The position numbers and the translations under genes are program-made. Of a stretch of 64,000 nt of DNA, positions 34,596 through 43,558 are shown one piece after another. The stretch lies in the NCBI RefSeq assembly GCF_016861785.1, contig NZ_BOLS01000004.1, forward strand, positions 112,903 through 176,902, written 5' to 3'. The notes under the pieces are model-generated. The model made no database searches. It saw only the letters and a list, made by a program, of their open reading frames with translations, and was not told where the DNA came from. This DNA is from Lacticaseibacillus mingshuiensis (GTDB lineage Bacteria > Bacillota > Bacilli > Lactobacillales > Lactobacillaceae). The first letter of the stretch is position 1; every line of letters starts with the position of its first letter.

Positions 34596-36483
34596 ATTGA
34601 CACCAGAGCAGATCGACGTCCAATATGCCTACGATGGGCCGCTGGGGCCAACGTACCGCAAGACCTTCACCCGTTTTCGGCTGTGGGCGCCGACCGCCCG
34701 CGCCGTGACCCTGAAGCGCTATGCCGACGCGACGCCGGACAGCGTGCTGGAAGAGACGATCGCCATGATGCGCGGCGATCAGGGCGTGTGGACGGTCGAT
34801 ATTGTCGGGGATATGCGCGGCACGGTCTACACATTTTCCGTGGTGCATGCCGACGAGACGCGCGACGACCTGTTTGACCCGTATGCCAAGGCGGCGATCG
34901 TCAACGGCAAGCGCTCAGTAGTCCTTGCGCCTGAAGACACGGTGCCGGCCAACTGGGGCGCACGGCTGCCGGCTTTTTCCAGTCCGGTGGATGCGGTGAT
35001 CGTGGAGGCGGACATTCGTGATCTGTCCATCGCTGAAAATAGTGGGATAAATCACCGCGGGCAGTACCTCGGCCTGACGGAAGCAGACACCCGCACCCCG
35101 CGTGGCGCCGTCAGTGGCCTCGCCTATTTGAAGGCAAGCGGCGCCACGCATGTGCAGTTGATGCCGATCTATGATTTCGCGACCGTCGACGAGACCAAGC
35201 CGGACGTGCCTCAGCAAAATTGGGGCTATGACCCGCTGAATCACAGCGTTCCGGAAGGCAGTTATGCGACGGATGCCACGAATCCGGCGACCCGCATCAA
35301 GGAACTCAAGACAATGATTCAGACGCTTCACAACAACGGGTTGCGCGTGATCATGGACGTCGTGTACAACCACGTCTTTGATGCGGCGACCCACGCGCTG
35401 GGGAAAGTTGAGCCGGGCCACTTTTTCCGCCACAATGCGGATGGCAGCCTTTCCGATGGCACCGGGACCGGGAATGATTTTGCCTCCGAGCGGGTGATGG
35501 CCCGCAAATACATCGTCGACAGCGTGCGCGATTGGGCAAAAGACTACCAGCTCGACGGGTTTCGCTTCGATCTGATGGGCATTCTGGACGTGGCGACCAT
35601 GCAGGCCGTGCGCGCGGCGCTGGATGAGATCGACCCCAGCATCATGGTGCTCGGCGAAGGCTGGGACATGGCCACGCCGCTGCCGACTGCGCAAAAGGCG
35701 ATTCAGGCCAACGCCAGTCGCTTGCCGCACATCGCGTTTTTCAATGACGATTTGCGCGACCTGGCCAAGGGGGATGTGTTCATCGCCAGCAACCCCGGCT
35801 TTGTCAGTGGCGCCGGCAATGGGGCGGCCCTTGCGCCTCAGATGATGGGGCAGGTGGCGGTGCCTGCACTGAAGGGTCGGTATCTTGGTCCCGACCAGGT
35901 CATCCAGTATGTGGAAGCGCACGACAATTTGACCCTGTACGACAAACTGACCGCAGTCGCGCCGGATGAGCCGGATGCGACCCGTGTGCGGCGGGCGCTT
36001 TTGGCGATCAGCATCGTGCTTCTTGCGCAAGGCGTGCCATTTTTGCAGCTCGGCCAAGCCTTCATGCGCACCAAGGACGGCGACGACAATTCGTATCGCT
36101 CCGGCGACGCGGTCAACGCGATCGACTGGGACCGCCAGCTGCAATACCCCGCCGCCGTCGCTTATGTCCATGCACTGATTCAGCTGCGGCGCGCCCATCC
36201 CGCACTGCGCCAGCCCGATGCCAACGCCTTATTGGAAAATGTGGCGCCATTGGTGGCCACGGCGCAGCTTGTCGCCTACCAAACGACCAGCGGCAACGAG
36301 ACCATGATCATCGCCGTCAATGCCAGCGACCAGCCGCAACAGCTGACCGTTCCCGCCGGCGAGTATACCGTCTTGGTCGATGATGCGACGGTGGTCGACG
36401 CGCCTCAGCTTCAGGCAACGACCACCCTGACCGTGGCGCCCCTCAGCGCCTTGGTCGCAGTGGCGGAGGCCCGTCATGCTTGA
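34588..36483 (+). CDS. pulA: type I pullulanase / alpha-1,6-debranching enzyme
   Basis: 631-aa GH13 enzyme hydrolysing alpha-1,6 branches in pullulan, glycogen or starch dextrins. No signal peptide, so cytoplasmic. Seen: N-terminal CBM48-type domain (FRLWAPTARAVTLKRY, about 30-45), the type I pullulanase motif QNWGYDP (about 210-216), GH13 region I DVVYNHV, region II FRFDLMG (nucleophile Asp), region III GEGWD (acid Glu) and region IV VEAHDN. ATG 34588 lies in the end of the upstream gene behind GAGGCA. It overlaps the kinase gene by eight bases. Confidence 0.93.
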   Translation: MTELTPEQIDVQYAYDGPLGPTYRKTFTRFRLWAPTARAVTLKRYADATPDSVLEETIAMMRGDQGVWTVDIVGDMRGTVYTFSVVHADETRDDLFDPYAKAAIVNGKRSVVLAPEDTVPANWGARLPAFSSPVDAVIVEADIRDLSIAENSGINHRGQYLGLTEADTRTPRGAVSGLAYLKASGATHVQLMPIYDFATVDETKPDVPQQNWGYDPLNHSVPEGSYATDATNPATRIKELKTMIQTLHNNGLRVIMDVVYNHVFDAATHALGKVEPGHFFRHNADGSLSDGTGTGNDFASERVMARKYIVDSVRDWAKDYQLDGFRFDLMGILDVATMQAVRAALDEIDPSIMVLGEGWDMATPLPTAQKAIQANASRLPHIAFFNDDLRDLAKGDVFIASNPGFVSGAGNGAALAPQMMGQVAVPALKGRYLGPDQVIQYVEAHDNLTLYDKLTAVAPDEPDATRVRRALLAISIVLLAQGVPFLQLGQAFMRTKDGDDNSYRSGDAVNAIDWDRQLQYPAAVAYVHALIQLRRAHPALRQPDANALLENVAPLVATAQLVAYQTTSGNETMIIAVNASDQPQQLTVPAGEYTVLVDDATVVDAPQLQATTTLTVAPLSALVAVAEARHA

Positions 36484-37978
36484 GGCGCAGGTGGTCTTAG
36501 GCGTGGACATCGGCACCACCAGCACGAAGGTGGCCGCATTTGGCGCCGATGGAACGCTGTACGCCGAAGCCGAGCACGGCTACCCAATGGCGGAAGACGT
36601 CACAGGCAAAGCCGAACAGAATGCGGATGCGATCGTTTTGGCAGTCGTGGCCGGCCTGCGCGATATGGCGGGAAAAATCGCCCCAGGCCGGATCAGCGGG
36701 CTCAGTTTTTCCGCCGCGATGCATAGTCTCTTGCTTCTGGACAAGGCGGGCCACCCATTGGCCCCGCTGATGACCTGGGCAGACAATCGGCCCGCCGAGG
36801 CAACGGAGACGCTGAAGGCCCGGCCGGATGCGGCGACGATCTTCGCCCGGACCGGGGTGCCGCTTCATCCGATGGCGCCCCTCAGCAAATTGCTGTGGCT
36901 TCGGCAAACGCAACCGGCGCTGTTGAATCAGGCCGTGCGTGTGTGCGGCATCAAGTCCTATGTGCTGTTGGCGTTGGGCGGCGACTATGTGATCGATCGC
37001 TCACTGGCCAATGCGACGGCGCTGTTTGACCTGCACACGATGGACTGGGCGGATGATCTGGTGGCATTGGCCGGCATTTCGCGCGCCCAGTTGCCACAGC
37101 TGGTCGAGCCCACTGCGGAAGTGGGGCGGCTGGCGGATGCGGTGGCCGAACAGACTGGCTTGCCGGCAGGACTGCCGTTGTTTGCGGGCGCGAGTGACGG
37201 CTGTTTGAGCACGCTTGGGGCGGGGGCCGCGACGGCCGGACGCCTCGCGCTTTCGGTTGGCACGTCCGGCGCGGTGCGCGTGATGACGGAAAAGCCGGTG
37301 CAAGATCTCGGCGGCCGACTTTTCACCTATTATCTGGGACAGGATCAATGGGTGCTGGGTGGCCCGCTGAATAATGTGGCCAATGCCTTGGCGTGGCTGC
37401 GCGACTTGGTCGGGGCGGGCAGCGTCGAAGTGTTGACCCAAGCCGCTGGGACCCGGCCAGTTGGGGCCAACGGGTTATTATTTTTACCTTATCTGGCCGG
37501 GGCTCGCGCGCCGTTGTGGACGGCCGAGGCGCGCGGCGCCTTTTTGGGGCTTGCGCGGCAACACACGCAAGCGGATATGGCCCGCGCCGTGATGGAAGGC
37601 ATCGGGTTTGCGCTGCTGGATGTCGCCGAATTGATGTGGCCATTGATAGGCGAAATGGATCTGATCACAGCCACCGGCGGCTTTACCCAAAGCGCGCTGT
37701 GGCGGCAGATCGTCGCGGATATCTTTGGCCTGCCACTGGCGGTTCAAGCCGGCGGGCAGGCGGCGGCCTTGGGCGCAGCCGCGATCGGCATGCAGGCCTT
37801 GAATTGGGTCGTGGCAGCCGAAGACGTGGTCCCGCCAATCACAGGTGCCGTCACCCAACCGGATCCGGCGCGCCATGCCGCGTATCGCCAATTGTTTCAT
37901 CTGTGGCATCAGGCCAGCCGCCAAAACGAGGCGACCGCAGCGGCCCTTGCGGCGATTCAGCGCCAGCCGCTGTTGTAG
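36476..37978 (+). CDS. gntK: gluconokinase-type FGGY carbohydrate kinase
   Basis: 500-aa sugar kinase. Seen: N-terminal phosphate loop GVDIGTTSTKVAAF (9-22), GYPMAEDVTGKAEQNAD (gluconokinase-like segment), SFSAAMHSLLLLD, TWADNRPAEA, and the FGGY C-terminal pattern GATTGGFTQSALWRQIVADIFG with conserved Gly. Similarity to gluconokinase is stronger than to xylulokinase by eye, but the substrate is not proven. It overlaps pulA by eight bases; expression with a debranching enzyme is unusual for a gluconate pathway. Confidence 0.82.
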   Translation: MLEAQVVLGVDIGTTSTKVAAFGADGTLYAEAEHGYPMAEDVTGKAEQNADAIVLAVVAGLRDMAGKIAPGRISGLSFSAAMHSLLLLDKAGHPLAPLMTWADNRPAEATETLKARPDAATIFARTGVPLHPMAPLSKLLWLRQTQPALLNQAVRVCGIKSYVLLALGGDYVIDRSLANATALFDLHTMDWADDLVALAGISRAQLPQLVEPTAEVGRLADAVAEQTGLPAGLPLFAGASDGCLSTLGAGAATAGRLALSVGTSGAVRVMTEKPVQDLGGRLFTYYLGQDQWVLGGPLNNVANALAWLRDLVGAGSVEVLTQAAGTRPVGANGLLFLPYLAGARAPLWTAEARGAFLGLARQHTQADMARAVMEGIGFALLDVAELMWPLIGEMDLITATGGFTQSALWRQIVADIFGLPLAVQAGGQAAALGAAAIGMQALNWVVAAEDVVPPITGAVTQPDPARHAAYRQLFHLWHQASRQNEATAAALAAIQRQPLL

Positions 37979-38035
37979 CACGCGCGGATCGCGGATATGG
38001 TATGCTGAGCCTATCAATTTTCAGAAAGCAGGGAC

Positions 38036-38383
38036 ATGATGTACGAGTCTTCAAAGCGCTCGCATGTGAGCGAGGCAGTGGCTGCCGTTTTTCCCAAAGA
38101 AGTGACCGATCAGTTGTTTGACGTGCTTCACCTCATGAGCAAAGCCGATCAGCTGGTCACGGCGCCGGTTGCGGTGTTTTTCTCCGATGATCATGATGAG
38201 GACGAGATGTACGCGATGATCGTTCAGGGCGACTTGGCGCCGGCCCAGGAATTTCCGCTGACTTACAGTGGCGACAAGCCGTTTCTCGGCCATGGCTACA
38301 TTCTGATCGCCAAGGACAAGCCGAAGACGATCTACCTGGATTTCAGCGAAGCCAACGATCTCAGTCAGCTCAACCAAAAATAA
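38036..38383 (+). CDS. hypothetical protein (115 aa)
   Basis: I do not recognise a family with certainty. The 115-aa soluble, acidic protein (MMYESSKRSHVSEAVAAVFPKEVTDQL...) has a helical N-terminus and a beta-rich C-terminus (HGYILIAKDKPKTIYLDF). DDHDEDEMYA near residue 52 is strikingly acidic. It is a separate unit: a 57-base gap after the kinase and its own terminator. ATG 38036 or 38039 could be the start. Confidence 0.7.
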   Translation: MMYESSKRSHVSEAVAAVFPKEVTDQLFDVLHLMSKADQLVTAPVAVFFSDDHDEDEMYAMIVQGDLAPAQEFPLTYSGDKPFLGHGYILIAKDKPKTIYLDFSEANDLSQLNQK

Positions 38384-38389
38384 GTGGAA

Positions 38390-38422
38390 CGCTGCGTGCC
38401 TCGGTGCGCGGCGCTTTTTTTC
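38390..38422 (+). terminator. terminator of the 115-aa gene
   Basis: GCTGCGTGC pairs (with wobbles) with GTGCGCGGC, then CTTTTTTT. Confidence 0.75.
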
Positions 38423-38436
38423 GGAAGGGGGACAAA

Positions 38437-38542
38437 TGTCGTTTTTGGGTCCGACATGTAAGTGTCTCAAGCGCCAGGTCCGCACTTTGGACCAGGCGCT
38501 TGAGGCCCTAGCTGCTCGGACCCGGACATTTGGCCCACGACA
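38437..38542 (-). repeat. family B structured element, copy on the minus strand
   Basis: Read on the minus strand: outer TGTCGT/ACGACA, inner GGGTCCGA/TCGGACCC, and a long arm CTCAAGCGCC-N-GGTCC/GGACC-N-GGCGCTTGAG. The arm is flanked by GAGCAGCTAG and TTACATGTC, equivalent to GAACAGCTAG and CTAGATGTTTC of the copy at 8917. It lies between the 115-aa gene and the zinc transporter. Confidence 0.65.
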
Positions 38543-38566
38543 CTGCTATGATATTGGTGCGCTAGA

Positions 38567-38609
38567 CAGAAACTGGGACAAAAGTTTTCCTAGTTTCCTT
38601 TTTTTCGGA
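38567..38609 (+). terminator. hairpin with T run upstream of the ABC transporter
   Basis: GAAACTGGGA...TCCTAGTTTC, then CTTTTTTT. It isolates the transporter operon from upstream transcription. Confidence 0.7.
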
Positions 38610-38697
38610 CTTTTCGCCGGTGGGCCGCCTCACCGAGCTGAAAAAAATCGGGTGGGGCACTGGCATTTTCTGCAAACCTCGGGTAATATAGAATTAT

Positions 38698-38718
38698 TAA
38701 TCGTAACTGTTACTGTTT
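38698..38718. promoter_or_regulatory. Zur-like palindrome in the metal ABC transporter promoter
   Basis: TAATCGTAAC-T-GTTACTGTTT contains a perfect GTAAC-T-GTTAC palindrome and resembles the Bacillus Zur box (AAATCGTAAT-N-ATTACGATTT). It lies between a possible -10 (TAATAT, 38685) and the ribosome-binding site (GGAGGG). Confidence 0.5.
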
Positions 38719-38730
38719 TGGAGGGATGAT

Positions 38731-39441
38731 ATGACGGCGCCATTATTGACCGTCGACCACCTGAGCTTCGGCTTCCGCGATCGGCCGCTTTATGAAGATC
38801 TCAGTTTTACCCTGCCGCGGGGCTCGATGACCAGTCTCATCGGGGCCAACGGGGTGGGCAAGACTACGCTGGTGCGCCTGTTGATGGGCGAGCTGCAGCC
38901 AACCGCCGGGACGATCACGTTCACGGCTGACATGAAGCTGGGCTACGTGCCGCAATTTCGCAACATCGATAGCGAATTTCCGCTGACCATTGCGAGCTTC
39001 GTGCAGCTCAATCAGCTGGGCCACGGTTTTCCATGGCACACCAAGCGGGAAAAAGCGGCGCTGCATCAGGCCCTGACGCAGACCCACTTGCTCGAGCGGC
39101 GAACGCTCGCCATGGGCCGGGCATCCGGTGGGGAAAAGCAAAAGGCGTATCTGGCCCAGGCGCTGTTGACGCAGCCAAACTTTTTGATTCTCGACGAGGC
39201 GACGGCCAGCCTGGACGTCAACACGAAAGAAGAGTTGATGGGCTTAGTCAAGGAGCTCAACGAAACGCTGGGCCTCACTGTTCTATTTGTCACGCATGAC
39301 CTCGGCTTGGCCAAGGCTTACACCGATCAATACCTGCTACTGACGCCAGGGCATTACGAGATGCGGGCCACCGCCCAGATGGATATCGCGACGATGCCGG
39401 ATGAGCTCAAAAGCGGCGAGGAAGAGGAGGCGGCGCACTGA
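38731..39441 (+). CDS. metal ABC transporter ATP-binding protein
   Basis: 236-aa ATPase of the zinc/manganese (ZnuC/AdcC/MntB) family. Seen: Walker A GANGVGKTT (36-44), Q-loop VPQFRNID, signature ASGGEKQKAYLAQALL (about 131-146), Walker B FLILDEATASLD and switch His in FVTHDLGLAKAY. The C-terminus is acidic (GEEEEAAH). The permease gene follows with the stop and start touching (39441). No solute-binding protein gene is in the window. Zinc is favoured over manganese by the Zur-like palindrome (inference). Confidence 0.9.
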   Translation: MTAPLLTVDHLSFGFRDRPLYEDLSFTLPRGSMTSLIGANGVGKTTLVRLLMGELQPTAGTITFTADMKLGYVPQFRNIDSEFPLTIASFVQLNQLGHGFPWHTKREKAALHQALTQTHLLERRTLAMGRASGGEKQKAYLAQALLTQPNFLILDEATASLDVNTKEELMGLVKELNETLGLTVLFVTHDLGLAKAYTDQYLLLTPGHYEMRATAQMDIATMPDELKSGEEEEAAH

Positions 39442-40232
39442 TGTTCACGTATGACTTTATGCAAAATGCGTGGCTGGCGGCCACCTTCATCGCGATCACG
39501 ACTGGCATTGTCGGGGTCTTTGTCACTGCGCGGGGGATGTCGTTTCTCGCCCACACGCTGTCGGAAGTCGGCTTTGCCGGCGCCGCCTTTGCCGTCTTCG
39601 TCGCAATACGGCCACTGGATGGCATGCTGCTGTTCACGATTTTGGCCAGCCTGACCGTGGGCAAACTGTCCGTCAAACAGTCGCGGCGGGAGGCCTCGAT
39701 CTCGGCGGTCTCAAGCGTCTTCATCGGCCTTGGCATCCTGTTTCTCTCGCTCTCCAACGAAAGCTCGAGTTACGCGACGACGATTCTGTTCGGCAGCATC
39801 ATCGGCATCTCGCGCCAGGATGTGTGGCAGCTGGTCGCGCTGGCCGCCGGGGTGCTTCTGACAATGGGCTTTGGTTACCGCAAATTGGCCTTCGATTCAT
39901 TTGATGCGGTGGGCGCGCGGGCCCAAGGCGTTCGCGGCAACTGGATCTCGATCTATTTTCTCCTGATCCTCGCGATCTCCGTGTCGATCGGGGCACAGAT
40001 CGTCGGGTCGTTGCTGGTGTTTATCCTGTTGACCTTGCCGCCGTCTGTTGCCAAATACCTGGGCCGCACGCTGCCGCAGATGCTGGTGATCTCCGTTGCG
40101 GCCGGTTTGATCGGCGTGTGGGCTGGCCTGGCGCTGGGGTACCTCACCAACTGGCCGGTGACGTTCTTCATCGCGGCGATCGAGTTCGTTTTCTACTTCA
40201 TCGCGCTTGGGGTGCATCGGTTGCGGGACTAA
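39441..40232 (+). CDS. metal ABC transporter permease
   Basis: 263-aa permease of the ABC-3 family (ZnuB/AdcB/MntC type) with about eight transmembrane helices. Seen: N-terminal FMQNAWLAATFIAITTGIVGVFVTARGMSFLAHTLSEVGFAGAAF, the typical family opening, and the cytoplasmic coupling segment FDAVGARAQGVR (about 152-163). Partner of the ATPase just upstream. Terminator not obvious directly after the stop; the shared hairpin at 40341 is 110 bases on. Confidence 0.9.
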   Translation: MFTYDFMQNAWLAATFIAITTGIVGVFVTARGMSFLAHTLSEVGFAGAAFAVFVAIRPLDGMLLFTILASLTVGKLSVKQSRREASISAVSSVFIGLGILFLSLSNESSSYATTILFGSIIGISRQDVWQLVALAAGVLLTMGFGYRKLAFDSFDAVGARAQGVRGNWISIYFLLILAISVSIGAQIVGSLLVFILLTLPPSVAKYLGRTLPQMLVISVAAGLIGVWAGLALGYLTNWPVTFFIAAIEFVFYFIALGVHRLRD

Positions 40233-40340
40233 TGTGGCACACACTTTGAGGGATAGCGGAAGATGGCGGTCCCACCCCTCAGTTTGAGCCCTTAACTGCC
40301 TCATCGAATGGCTATCCATGAACACGAGACCTGTAAATAC

Positions 40341-40384
40341 AAAAAGACCGTTCAGCTGCAAATCGCACGCTGAACGGTTTTTTA
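40341..40384. terminator. bidirectional terminator between permease and pepF
   Basis: AAAAAGACCGTTCAGC...GCTGAACGGTTTTTT. Confidence 0.88.
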
Positions 40385-40411
40385 CGTACATTGAGAGCGG
40401 TATCGGCTAGA

Positions 40412-42208
40412 TTACCCGATCAAGCCCTCGAGTTCGTTGAGGCGGCTTTCGAATAGCGCGAAGGCGTCTTCTAGGTAGTCTGGCTTGGTCATGTCGACGC
40501 CGGCTGCTTGCATGGTGTCGATCGCGTATTTCGAGCTGCCGGATTTAAGGTAGCCGAGGTACTGGTCAACGGCGCCCGGGACGCCATCGTTGATGCGGCC
40601 GGCCAGAGTTGAGGCCGCAGCGAAGCCAGTCGCGTATTGATAGACGTAATACTGGCGGTAAAAATGCGGGATGCGTGCCCATTCCAGGGCAATCTCTGGG
40701 TCTTTTTCCACGTCCGGGCCATAATAGCGGGCATTAAGCTCCCCGTAAAAGGCGGACATGGATTTGCCGGTGAGTGGGCGTTGGTGCTGATCCTGCTGAT
40801 GGATCCAATGCTCGAATTCAGTGAACTGGGTCTGGCGGAAAATGGTGCCCTTAAAGCCGTCCAGATAGTGGTTCAGAATGTACGCGCGGACTTTCGGATC
40901 CGTTTGGGTCTTCAGAAAATAGTCCGTCAGCAGGTTCTCGTTTGTGGTCGAGGCGATCTCCGCCACGAAGATCGGGTAATCCCCGTAAACATACGGCTGG
41001 TTGTGGCGCGTGTACCAGCTATGCACGGAATGGCCGCTTTCGTGGACCAACGTGAACAGCTCATCCAGCGAGTCGTGCCAGTTCAGCAACATGAATGGGT
41101 TTGTATCATAAGCCCCACCGGAATAGGCGCCTGAGCGCTTGCCCTGATTTTCCACGACATCGATGTAGCGGTTGTCGTAGATCTCGGTCAAATGGGCCTG
41201 ATAATCCTCGCCCAGGGGTGCCAGGGCCTTTTTCGCTTCGGCCTTGGCCTCGTCGATCGTGTAGGTCAACGGCGGCTCGCCGGTCAGCGGGACGTACATG
41301 TCATACATGTGCAGGTCGTCCACCTTGAGCAGGCGTTTGCGCAGCGCGACATAACGATGCAGGAGTGGCAGATGGGCCTCCACTTCATTGACCAGCGTTT
41401 CGTAGACGGCTTCCGGAATGTGGTTATTGCTCATTGCGGCCTGGCGCGCGCTATCGTAATGATGGGCGCTGGCGCGGAAGTTGTCGGCCTTCACGGAGCC
41501 GGTGAGGGTCTGCGCAAACGTGTTTTCCAATTGGCCGTATGACTTGTACAAGGTCTGGAAAACATCCTTGCGCACGCGGCGGTCAGTCGAGCTGATCAAT
41601 TCGCCGTATTTGCCATGCGACAGCTGGACTTCGTTGCCATCCTTGTCGGTGATCGTTCCGAATTCGATGTCCGAGTTATTCAAAATGTTGAAGGTGGCAC
41701 TGCTTGCGCCGAGCGCATCGGCCGCCGCGGAAAGCAAGGCTTCTTCGGAACTCGTGCGGATGTGGGCGCGGTTGGCGGTGATGCCATCGATGAAATGACG
41801 ATAGCCAGCCAGCGTTTCGTTGGCATCTAGCCAAGCGGTCAGGTCAGCGGCTGGAATCGCCAAGATCTCAGGTTCCATGAAGGCGAGTTCGCTGTTCACG
41901 GAAGCCAGGGTGGAAGCCGCGCGTGCCTTCATGGCCTGATAGACGGCGTTGCCGGTATCCTGGTCGCTTTTCAGGCTGGCATAGACATAAACGGTCTCCA
42001 GCTGGCGGTAAACGGCCAAGATCGTAGTGATCCCATTGGCCAGCGTATCAGCGTCAGTCGCAAGTGTGCCGGCCAAAGCGCTGGCTTTTTTGCCGCTGGC
42101 CTGCACGTCGGCGAGGGCTTGCTCCCAGGCATCATCAGTTGGAAAAATCGTGGTCAGGTCCCAAGTCGATTCGGTTGGGACAGCATCGCGAGTGGGTAGT
42201 TGTTGCAT
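40412..42208 (-). CDS. pepF: oligoendopeptidase F
   Basis: 598-aa M3-family zinc metallopeptidase that cleaves oligopeptides of about 7-17 residues in the cytoplasm. Seen: zinc motif HESGHSVHSWY (His-Glu-x-x-His), downstream zinc Glu in AEIASTTNENLL, and the C-terminal YVYQYATGFAAASTLAGRI typical of PepF. ATG 42208 follows GAGGAGA; an in-frame TTG precedes it by one codon. Length is normal. Monocistronic, supporting peptide use in a lactic acid bacterium. Confidence 0.95.
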   Translation of the reverse strand: MQQLPTRDAVPTESTWDLTTIFPTDDAWEQALADVQASGKKASALAGTLATDADTLANGITTILAVYRQLETVYVYASLKSDQDTGNAVYQAMKARAASTLASVNSELAFMEPEILAIPAADLTAWLDANETLAGYRHFIDGITANRAHIRTSSEEALLSAAADALGASSATFNILNNSDIEFGTITDKDGNEVQLSHGKYGELISSTDRRVRKDVFQTLYKSYGQLENTFAQTLTGSVKADNFRASAHHYDSARQAAMSNNHIPEAVYETLVNEVEAHLPLLHRYVALRKRLLKVDDLHMYDMYVPLTGEPPLTYTIDEAKAEAKKALAPLGEDYQAHLTEIYDNRYIDVVENQGKRSGAYSGGAYDTNPFMLLNWHDSLDELFTLVHESGHSVHSWYTRHNQPYVYGDYPIFVAEIASTTNENLLTDYFLKTQTDPKVRAYILNHYLDGFKGTIFRQTQFTEFEHWIHQQDQHQRPLTGKSMSAFYGELNARYYGPDVEKDPEIALEWARIPHFYRQYYVYQYATGFAAASTLAGRINDGVPGAVDQYLGYLKSGSSKYAIDTMQAAGVDMTKPDYLEDAFALFESRLNELEGLIG

Positions 42209-42378
42209 CAAGACATCTCCTCTATTTCTAATAATAATCTAATTGTAACATTGCCGCTCGCCCGTTGCACCACGGCATTCGTTCGCTTTTGACCCGCCAG
42301 CGAATTTTGCCGACAGAGCGCAATTTGCTGGGAAATCGGGTAAAATAATTTTATGCCATTTTAGACGGAGGTCCGCCC

Positions 42379-43470
42379 ATGGACGATGACAAATTGAACC
42401 GCACGCGCAAGCCATCCCGCAATACCAACCTGATCGGTAAATTGATCACACTGTTTGTTTTGACGGCAGTCATGCTGGTTGGTGGCTACGCGGCGCGTAT
42501 TTTTACCCAAACGAAAGATGCGATCGCCAAGACCTATGTGCCGGTCAAGACCAAGGCAGGCAAGGTGGAAAAGCCGATCAACACCACGTTTGATGGGAAA
42601 AAGCCGCTGAGCATCCTGCTGCTGGGCACGGATACCGGGGCATTTGGCCGAAGCGACCGGGGCCGCTCGGATACGATCATTGTTGTGACGATCAATCCAA
42701 CCGCCAAGCGCACCACGATGCTCAGCATCCCGCGCGATACCGCGGCCGAAATGATCGACACCGGTAGCGTTACCGGCATTGATAAGATCAATTCCGCCTA
42801 TGCATACGGCGATTCCACGGCCGCAATCAAGACGGTGGAAAATCTGCTGAATATCCCGCTTGATTACTATGTCACCGTCAACATGGCGGGGCTCGTCAAG
42901 ATCGTGGATGCGGTCGGTGGCGTCGATGTCAACGTGCCATTCACCTGGACCGACGCCAACACCGGCGGCCAGACCTTCACCAAGGGCCCGGCGCACTTGG
43001 ATGGCTCGCACGCCTTGGCCTATGCCCGGATGCGCGACGAGGATCCAGAAGGCGATAACGGCCGGCAAAAACGGCAACAAGAAGTGATCATGTCGATCGT
43101 CAAGAATGCCCTGTCCGCCGGGTCCCTCAGCAACTATTCAAATCTGATGGACTCACTTTCCAGCAGCATGCGGACGAATTTTACCTTCGATGACCTTGTC
43201 GCCATCGTGCAAAATTATCGGGCATGCGCCAAAACCGTGCAGCGCAAGCAGCTCAAGGCGATCGGCGCCTACGTTGGGGATGCGGCCTTCCAAGTGGCCA
43301 GCACCGCCAATCTCCAGGCTGCGTCCGACACGATCCGCACTGAGCTAGGCTTGCCCAAAACGACCCTGAACAACCTGATCACCAAGGAAAACGCCCTGAA
43401 CACGCAATATGGGTTTGACTGGAACTCCGGGGCCAATCCGTCGTATACCTTGTACAGCGTGGGCCAGTAA
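42379..43470 (+). CDS. LytR-CpsA-Psr (LCP) family protein
   Basis: 363-aa membrane-bound phosphotransferase of the family that links teichoic acids or capsular polymers to peptidoglycan. Seen: short basic cytoplasmic tail, one transmembrane helix (about 20-42), and the LCP domain with LLLGTDTGAFGRSDRGRSDTIIVVTI (catalytic Asp/Arg region), MLSIPRDTAAEM, KINSAYAYG, DYYVTVNMAGLVKIVDAVGGVDV and HALAYARMRDEDPEGDNGRQKRQQ. The -10 TAAAAT is upstream. Acceptor and donor unknown. Confidence 0.92.
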   Translation: MDDDKLNRTRKPSRNTNLIGKLITLFVLTAVMLVGGYAARIFTQTKDAIAKTYVPVKTKAGKVEKPINTTFDGKKPLSILLLGTDTGAFGRSDRGRSDTIIVVTINPTAKRTTMLSIPRDTAAEMIDTGSVTGIDKINSAYAYGDSTAAIKTVENLLNIPLDYYVTVNMAGLVKIVDAVGGVDVNVPFTWTDANTGGQTFTKGPAHLDGSHALAYARMRDEDPEGDNGRQKRQQEVIMSIVKNALSAGSLSNYSNLMDSLSSSMRTNFTFDDLVAIVQNYRACAKTVQRKQLKAIGAYVGDAAFQVASTANLQAASDTIRTELGLPKTTLNNLITKENALNTQYGFDWNSGANPSYTLYSVGQ

Positions 43471-43483
43471 CGCAGACCCCAAA

Positions 43484-43534
43484 ATAAACAGCGCATCGCT
43501 TCTTCCGGGTGGAGAGGCGATGCGCTGTTTTTGT
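43484..43534. terminator. bidirectional terminator after the LCP gene
   Basis: ACAGCGCATCGC...GCGATGCGCTGTTTTTG with A-rich 5' flank; also serves the convergent Cys/Met enzyme gene. Confidence 0.88.
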
Positions 43535-43558
43535 GGTCTTTTTGCGGAAGCGAGGTCC

